DNA from: Dipteris shenzhenensis
Lineage: Eukaryota > Polypodiophyta > Polypodiopsida > Gleicheniales
Direction: 5' to 3' (one strand)
NCBI GenBank assembly: GCA_047967505.1
Contig: CM106540.1
DNA length: 64,000 nucleotides
The notes beneath the pieces were generated by a model that was not told where the DNA came from, did no database searches, and worked only from the letters and a program-made list of their open reading frames with translations. Shown here piece by piece: positions 58,007 to 64,000 of this stretch (the stretch's first letter is position 1; every line of letters starts with the position of its first letter). The position numbers and the translations under genes are program-made.

Positions 58007-58081
58007 ATTTAATAAATTAAAAAACGGACCTCTAAGGATTTTTTCCATTTAATAAATTAAAAAACGGTCCACTAAGGATTT
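58007..58081. repeat. 40-bp tandem duplication in AP2 3' region
   Basis: ATTTAATAAATTAAAAAACG followed by G(A/T)CC(T/A)CTAAGGATTT occurs at 58007 and 58047, two base differences, separated by 5 bp. Confidence 0.92.
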
Positions 58082-59019
58082 CCTTAGTGATTACTTAATA
58101 TTTGAATGGCTACTATAACATTACATTATACTATGCAGAGAAATGAGATATCAAGTGGTTTATTGAAATGAGATATCAAGTCCTTTATTTCTGAAAGTCA
58201 TTTTACTTCTAACTGGAAAAAAAACCAGGAATTGCAGTAGTGGTGCAAGGCCATTCAAAGGCCATAAAAGTAGAGATTTAAATCATTTAAATAAGGATCC
58301 AAATTGATTTTTTTTCCAATGGACATTTAAATTAATAAAAATTCTAGAAAGAAGGCTTTTGGTTGTTTGAGGGGTTGTACTACAACAGGCTTAATCTAAG
58401 AAGGCAATAGAAGTAGAGATTTTAGGGATTTAAATAATTTAAAGATAGATTCAAATTGATTTTAAAGCATGGGTTTTCTAAGGTAAATGCTTGGATTCAA
58501 ATTAATTCTTGAGCAGGAAACCATTAATTCGGACATTTTGTATCTCTTCTTATATGCTTGTGTTAAAAATAAAAGAGCCTTCATCTTGATAAGAGAGTAA
58601 AAGGATACTCTTGACCTAAATGCAGAATGTGATTTGATGTGTTTAGAAGGTTTCATTTGTCCTTGAGTTTGTGGAAAAGTTATGTGGGTTGAAACATGAA
58701 TAGTGAAAGCTCCATTAAGGTGGTCCTTAATTCTTTTTTTGCACTTGTCAATACTAGTATCAATTATTTGAGTCTATTTTCATAGGTTTGAGAAAATCAT
58801 TCTTGAAAAATACATTGACAATTTTTTAATTGTGGAGATTATTTACATGTGGAAAACCATTCATACATCATACACCACAAGAAATGCATTCATTATTCTA
58901 AACATTAGCAAATAGTTATTCCCTTGTAAGACTTTAATTTAATAATTTTTTTGATCATGATTAATCTAAGCTTTGGAATAGAAAAGTCTTTGCATGCATC
59001 AAGATTGACATCATCCTTT

Positions 59020-59155
59020 TCATCCCTCTTTGATGCATCCTATAACATTTTTACTGCATCACATGGAATCAAGCATCACATGGTTCACCCCTCTTTGATA
59101 CATCCTATAAGGTTTTTACTCCATCACTTGGAATCGAGCATCACATGGAATCAAG
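59020..59155. repeat. ~75-bp tandem duplication
   Basis: CCCTCTTTGAT(G/A)CATCCTATAA, TTTTTACT(G/C)CATCAC and GGAATC(A/G)AGCATCACATGG occur twice, at about 59021 and 59091. Confidence 0.85.
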
Positions 59156-59384
59156 CACCAAGCATCGAGAGAAGGTTGGGTGACAATGGAGTTAATATTT
59201 TTGAGCTTTTTTAAATATGTATAAAGTTTGACCCAAAAGACATGGAAGACATGGGTATAAAATGCAATTGTTGTAACTTGAGCTGCATAATTGTGAGCCA
59301 AAGAAAGTATGCCAGGAGACAAAGGGTATTGCCCACTGATTGAGCAAGGCAACTCTAGCTTGAAGACACGACTATGCCTTTCAG

Positions 59385-59755
59385 TGGAAAGGCGAATCAT
59401 GCCAGCCTTCTTAGTGACAATGAGGTGTGTAGAGGAGGATTGAATCGTGACACTTGCAGAAAGTGAAGGGTGTAGATCCGAATCTAGAGTTAGTTACGTA
59501 GATGTTTACAAACATACAAAGGCACCTTATGCCCCCTTGCCACCCTTGAATTTCTCTCTTCTTTTAGTGGAAGGTGAATCATGCCAGCCTTCTTGGTGAC
59601 AAAGTAAGGTGTGTAGAGGAGGATTGAATTGCGACACTTGTAGAAAGTGATGGGCCTACCCGAATCTAGAGTTAGTCACGTTGATGTTGACAAGCATACA
59701 ATGACACCTTATGACCTTATGCCGCCTTGCCTTCCTTAAATTTATCTCTTCTTTA
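59385..59755. repeat. 182-bp tandem duplication
   Basis: GTGGAAAGGCGAATCATGCC starts unit 1 at 59385; GTGGAAGGTGAATCATGCC starts unit 2 at 59567. GTGTGTAGAGGAGGATTGAA, CCGAATCTAGAGTTAGT and CACCTTATG are shared. Identity looks roughly 85%. Confidence 0.9.
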
Positions 59756-61000
59756 TTCCATGGGAAAATACTCACTTGGACCAGAACTCCAGCAAGCAGA
59801 GTTCTGCTCTTAGAGGTCACAGCGGCTCCTCAACGGCCTCTCGACCTAACAGTGGCTCCTCTACCAACAACCAGCAAAGAAGACCGGCATCTATTCCAAA
59901 GCTTCTGGCAAGCAGTCTCAACGGCGCCTCCCAGACTTGCAGACAAGGATGACTCCAAGCTACAAAGGCTCCTGAGGCGCAGCCCAACAAACAACGGCCA
60001 ACCACGAACTCTAGCTCTAACGGCGACAGCTCCTCTCGGGCTCCAGCATGAAGCCAACCGTCCACAACGCAGCGACTCTAGTTGCAGCCTACGAGCCTTG
60101 GCGTCTACAACCATGCCAGCGATCTCTTGCGCCTGCAGGGTGAACTGTGCTTGGCCAACAAGCACGACCAACGGGTTATGCAAACGACCTCAACGCCATG
60201 GCAGCGTCGCCTTGCCTTGCCATTCCTCCACGCCTCCACCGAGCTTTGCCCATCAACTTCGACCCTTGCAACACCGATAGCTCCACAGGAAAGCAGCAAC
60301 TGCAACTACAACGGCTCCTTCATAGCCAGGCCTCTCCAACGATGTGCAAAAACCTCCGTGATAGTTGTCCAAACCAAAGCTTCAAACGACCCTCGACTCA
60401 AGCTTCTCCTTCAATGCCATAGCAACGCCGCCTTGCCTTGCCATTCCTCCACGCCTCCAACCGAGCTTTGCCCATTAAATTCGACCCCTGCAACGTCGAC
60501 AGCTCCACAGGAAGCAACGGCTCCTTCATAGCCAGGCCTCTCCAACAATGTGCAAAAACCTCTGTGATAGTTGTCCAAAGCAAAGCTTCAAACGACCCTT
60601 GACTCAAGCTTCTACAACAGCGCCAACGAGCAGCACCAATCCACGAGCCTCCAGCGACTCCTCAACGGCCAACCAAGGTGCCAAACGATCGCCAGCGACG
60701 CATCCAAACGGTCTTCTCCAACAGACGGAATCGGAGACCTCACGCTTGTCAACAGACTCTTGAGATTTTGACTCTCAAGGAACACCACCTTACAATGGCG
60801 CCACGTGGCACTTCTTATCCAGCCACATCTTCACTACTGCACCTCTGCCATGTCATCAAGAAGACCCTGCTTGCCACGTCAGTAAGGCATTCTGGGTGCC
60901 AAATTAGCTGCCATGTCAATAGTCCCACCTTGCAATGTCATCTGCCTAGTCAGCATTGGCCACCTTAGCAAGCCATGTGGTAGTCCCCTTCTAGGCACTT
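59756..61000. other. GC-rich DNA, no gene recognised
   Basis: Overlapping frames of 70-190 codons exist on both strands at 59711-60771. None has a domain, and open frames in several phases at once indicate composition, not coding. CCACGTGG (about 60801-60808) is a G-box-like palindrome of unknown meaning. Confidence 0.4.
60209..60625. repeat. ~220-bp tandem duplication
   Basis: CGCCTTGCCTTGCCATTCCT starts the units at 60209 and 60429. Both contain GAGCTTTGCCCAT(C/T)AA, GACAGCTCCACAGGAA-like DNA, GCTCCTTCATAGCCAGGCCT and AAAACCTC(C/T)GTGATAGTTG. The second unit has a ~17-bp deletion. Confidence 0.9.
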
Positions 61001-63073
61001 CCCTCTCCACAGGCACAATCTTTAAGTTGGGTGTGACACAAAGTGCCACCTCACCACATGCAACATCATTTTTGGACCTTCTTGGGATAAAAAATTGCCT
61101 ATCCTTTGGAGGGCAGTATCTTTTTGTAAAAGGAAAAATGCTCGCTAGCTCACGCTCTATGCGTTGAGCACCTCTGATCTACCATATGGCATTTCCACAA
61201 GCCAACATCATTGATTCCTCATCATCGAAACCACCTCTTGATCCATTACAATGCATCCAGTGCATAAAATGAATTAAGATAAATTTCATTTGTTGTATTT
61301 AGTGCATCGATGTGTGGTCTCACTATAGACTAGTACTGCCATAGAGGAGATCCAACTCCACCAAGCCAAGTTAGCCATTGTCACATTATTCGATTAGTTT
61401 CCATCGGTGTCAGTCCATGCGTTTCAATCATTGGTGTACACATTCACACACTAACATTAGCTTAGTCTCTTGGCATTTAGCAGTTCACCACACCAGTGTG
61501 ACACTTGGCAAAGATATTCCTTCTCAAATTCAAGATTGTTGCATTCGTCTTGCACACACACATGCCACCCATGTAAAGTCACGCATTGTTGGTTATTTTT
61601 TGCATTGGTTCTTGCACACATACATCAGCCTTGTACAGCCTCTTGGCTATATCTCGACACATAGTTATATCATTCCACTACAGGCTTGATCCTTGGCATA
61701 TAGACGTTCTCACATGATGTGGTTGATCGTTTAGCATAGGTCCCCTAGTGGCAGCTCTTTTAGAGTGTTCTCATGGGTAGACACTCTCGTCAGTACACGG
61801 GTAAGCCTCTTGCACATAGCACTAGACTGTTTCCATCATGTAGCTATCCACATCATGCAGTTGATGATACACCAGTGATGACTTTGGACGAGATTCGTGA
61901 GTGGAAAGAAAACCTTCTTCGAACTTTCATTGCCACAGCGTATTTAATGGTGTCTACGATGCAAACTCGAGCCTCATTGGCCTTGACAAATCAGATGCAG
62001 ATTCTTCAGATATTAGCATGGATCAGCTCGTAGTTTTTTTATCATGCACATTTGTTGGTAAGCCCTCGCGGTAAGCCCTCATTATGAGGCACATTCCTCA
62101 GTAAGCTCTTAGCATGAGGCACATTCGCAGTAAGTCCTCCGTGCATGAGGCATATTTGACGGTAAGTCCTCAGTACGAGGCAGTCCCATTGACATCAACT
62201 CATACTGATTCTTGTGATGCACATCCATCACTTTCATGCATGGATCCGACTCCATCTATTATCACATCAGATGTAGATACTTCGGAGTTCACTAGTGATC
62301 ATGTAATTATTCAGCAAATAAGTCCATCATTGATGCTTTCACCTTGGGCTCAGATCCCTTCAGTAGTTCAGATAAGCAAATCAGTCTTCAGGACATTCCA
62401 GCATCGGCTCAGTTATGCTGCATTGCACCACCCTTGGATCCAGTTATCACCACTTTCGATCAGAAGATCATTTCTCAGCACAAGAATACCTATGCATGAG
62501 TGCGGTCCTACCTCAGTGCAGTGGCCCGTCATCAGGTCCGATATTGTTGTCAGTTCTTTTGGGTTGGTAACACTCTTTTCTATCATAACCTATCGGATTT
62601 GTTATCCACAACTACACCTACTAGCCTCACATCTGGATGCCTCTTCTACAGAGCAACTATACAATCCACGATGACTTATGACATGTTCAATCTTGATATG
62701 TTCTCAGCACGCAGCCAAACACATTGTTGTTCATGTAGTCATCTTTTGATTGACCAGTTTTTGATCCAGGTGGACTTGACTTTCTGCATATTTCCTTCCT
62801 CTTTCCTTCGCCCTATTTTTTGGGTTTCGATCCCAAAGGCGAAGGATGACCCATAACTTAAGAGCAAGAAATCCACGATATGTACAGGATTGTAAGTTGT
62901 ACTCATTGTACATGCTTTCACTACGTAGTCACTGTGCTCACATATGCATATACTACTATGATTTTTTTTCAGTGTTCTTTTCAGTTTTAGATGCTAGCAT
63001 ACGCACCAAACGAAATCCACAAAAAGGTCTTGTACGTGCACACTCTACTTACGCAGTGCAATTTAAGAGGGGG
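61001..63073. other. Possible internal region of an LTR element, no recognised protein
   Basis: It ends in a polypurine tract and LTR-like start, so it may be the inside of a non-autonomous LTR element on the plus strand. Frames at 61773-62033 and 62114-62674 have no gag, protease, integrase or RT motif. No matching 5' LTR was found upstream. Confidence 0.4.
62052..62187. repeat. ~35-bp repeats carrying GGTAAG motifs
   Basis: Five copies of (G/A)GTAAG(C/T)(C/T)CTC and four of ATGAGGCA(C/T)ATT or ACGAGGC alternate. The GTAAG core resembles a plant 5' splice site, repeated at about 35-bp intervals. Confidence 0.8.
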
Positions 63074-63675
63074 TGTTAAAGATAGTGTAAATTGTACTAT
63101 CCACATAGGGCATATGGATAAACCCTAGCTCTAACCTTAAGAGGTTCACATGTATATCTTTATGTTCATTGTCAATACACTTAGTGTACAGGTAGCTATA
63201 TTGTGTGCACTCCTCTCTCTCTCCCTCTCTCACTTTTGCTATCATTGATGAGATTTTTAGTGGAAGCTTCATGTGGACCATATATGAATTTCTAGGATAT
63301 GGGGAGTGCTCGGGTATTTGCTTGTAGATTTGACATGAAATTAACGTGCTTTGTGGTGTGATCAATGCATGCCTCATTACATTTTTCTACATGTAGGTCT
63401 TTAAACAAGAGGTTCACATGTATATCTTCATGTTCATTGTCAATACATTTAGTGTACAGGTAGCTATATCGTGTGCACTCCTCTCTCTCTCCCTCTCTCA
63501 CTTTTGCTATCACTGATGAGATTTCTAGTGGAAGCTTCATGTGGATCATAAATGAATTTCTAGGATATGGGGAGTGCTCAGGTATTTGCTTGTAGATTTG
63601 ACATGAAATTAGCGTGCTTTGTGGTGTGATCAATGCATGCCTCATTACATTTTTGTACATGTAGGTCCTTAAACA
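63074..63675 (+). repeat. LTR-like end with polypurine tract
   Basis: TTTAAGAGGGGG at 63062-63073 is a polypurine tract directly followed by TGTTAAAGATAGTG, a typical LTR start. A possible end TTAAACA lies at 63675. Inside, a 268-bp segment is tandemly duplicated (63139-63406 and 63407-63675). No second LTR copy is in the window. Confidence 0.55.
63139..63675. repeat. 268-bp tandem duplication
   Basis: AAGAGGTTCACATGTATATC starts units at 63139 and 63407. Both end near CATGTAGGTC(T/C)TTAAACA. About a dozen differences were seen, mostly transitions, so identity is about 95%. The open frames in this region are an effect of the duplication. Confidence 0.92.
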
Positions 63676-64000
63676 AGAAGGTATCCTGCTTTTCCTAATT
63701 GCGGTGAATGTTTGGAGGCACGACACTCCAAACCTCTAAATAAACCATTTATAAAGTTCATACTTAGTACCTTACATGTGACCATTCTGCACATGAAGGG
63801 ATCATTGGTCCGAAACCATGAGTCGTGAAGCAAATGGATTAGCATAATACTTGGGATAGTGAATGGAGAGCATCCTCCACTAGGTGAAGAAGCATTCAAT
63901 CTTTCAGGAGCTTTCTTATCAGGGTCAGTTGCAGAGCAATCATCTCTTGGATCTCATACATATCTTCAAGAATGTACGGGCTTCTATTTGGGCACATTTG
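63676..64000. other. Unassigned right edge
   Basis: No gene, RNA or repeat recognised in the last 325 bp. A short minus frame at 63899-63669 lacks features. Confidence 0.4.

Larger units (their letters stand above)
57929..59384. other. AP2 3' flank, AT-rich, no gene
   Basis: AATAAA-type signals occur at about 58011 and 58051, within a 40-bp tandem duplication; these are possible AP2 polyadenylation signals. Beyond 58100 no gene is recognised. A ~75-bp diverged duplication lies at 59020-59155 (CCCCTCTTTGATACATCCTA units). Confidence 0.5.

Noticed and set aside
59711-60771. Coding gene with frames of 70-190 codons
   Set aside because: Open frames occur in several phases on both strands within a GC-rich duplicated segment, and no motif or splice pattern supports any of them.
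63240-63535. TGATGAG...GAAGC motifs as a hammerhead ribozyme in the LTR-like repeat
   Set aside because: The core needs CUGANGA and GAAA with three stems; here the second part is GAAGC and I found no closing stems.
1-64000. tRNA or rRNA genes
   Set aside because: No cloverleaf-type GTTCGA-containing T arm with a matching acceptor stem and no rRNA core sequence was seen by eye; a covariance-model scan would be decisive.

Overview
ORGANISM. The window looks like nuclear DNA of a land plant with a large, repeat-filled genome. It holds one convincing host gene, an APETALA2 (euAP2) transcription factor with plant micro-exons and a perfect miR172 target site. Around it lie decayed Ty1/copia elements, a hAT fragment, a Helitron, MITEs, a U6 snRNA retropseudogene, satellite-like arrays and long microsatellites. 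The miR172 site argues for a vascular plant. The high transposon density and one gene in 64 kb suggest a fern or gymnosperm scale of genome, but I cannot fix the lineage from sequence alone.

LAYOUT. 1-7.5 kb: a minus-strand copia fragment (gag to integrase, no RT) abuts a minus-strand DUF4283-like/CCHC zinc-knuckle gag remnant, followed by GC-rich and LTR-like DNA. 7.5-15.6 kb: an unusual retroelement. Two ~2.0-kb direct repeats flank a gag-like RGG-box ORF1 and a reverse-transcriptase ORF2 of Penelope-like type; no protease, RNase H, integrase or GIY-YIG is visible. 15.7-17.5 kb: long purine tracts, then a pyrimidine tract. 17.6-19.6 kb: a diverged ~182-bp satellite that changes orientation. 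19.6-27 kb: mostly unassigned AT-rich DNA with a TTA-flanked MITE, a 110-bp duplication, a U6 pseudogene, palindromic repeats and a higher-order minisatellite. 27-34 kb: the C-terminus of a hAT transposase, a 9-bp minisatellite, a copia gag/protease remnant and unassigned DNA. 34.4-40 kb: a complete but dead copia element with 352-bp LTRs, inserted in a ~240-bp repeat array. 40.6-48.4 kb: a kinase-like fragment, a Pro/His/Gln-rich frame, a coiled-coil/zinc-finger frame and, convergent to it, a Cys-rich transposase-like gene, possibly the cargo and core of one large DNA transposon. 49-52 kb: a Helitron/Helentron helicase followed by a probable endonuclease/exonuclease/phosphatase domain. 53.3-57.9 kb: the AP2 gene (10 exons, 710 aa). 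58-64 kb: tandem duplications and an LTR-like end with its polypurine tract.

HOW IT WORKS TOGETHER. Only AP2 appears to be a working host gene; it is probably controlled after transcription by miR172. The rest is mobile DNA at different stages of decay. In the coding remnants I read closely, in-frame stops are mostly TAG where Gln is expected, which fits CAG-to-TAG deamination at CHG-methylated sites. The 7.5-15.6 kb retroelement is the best candidate for an undescribed system: ORF1 is intact, the flanking repeats are about 97% identical where compared, and its borders carry (AC)n/(GT)n palindromes.
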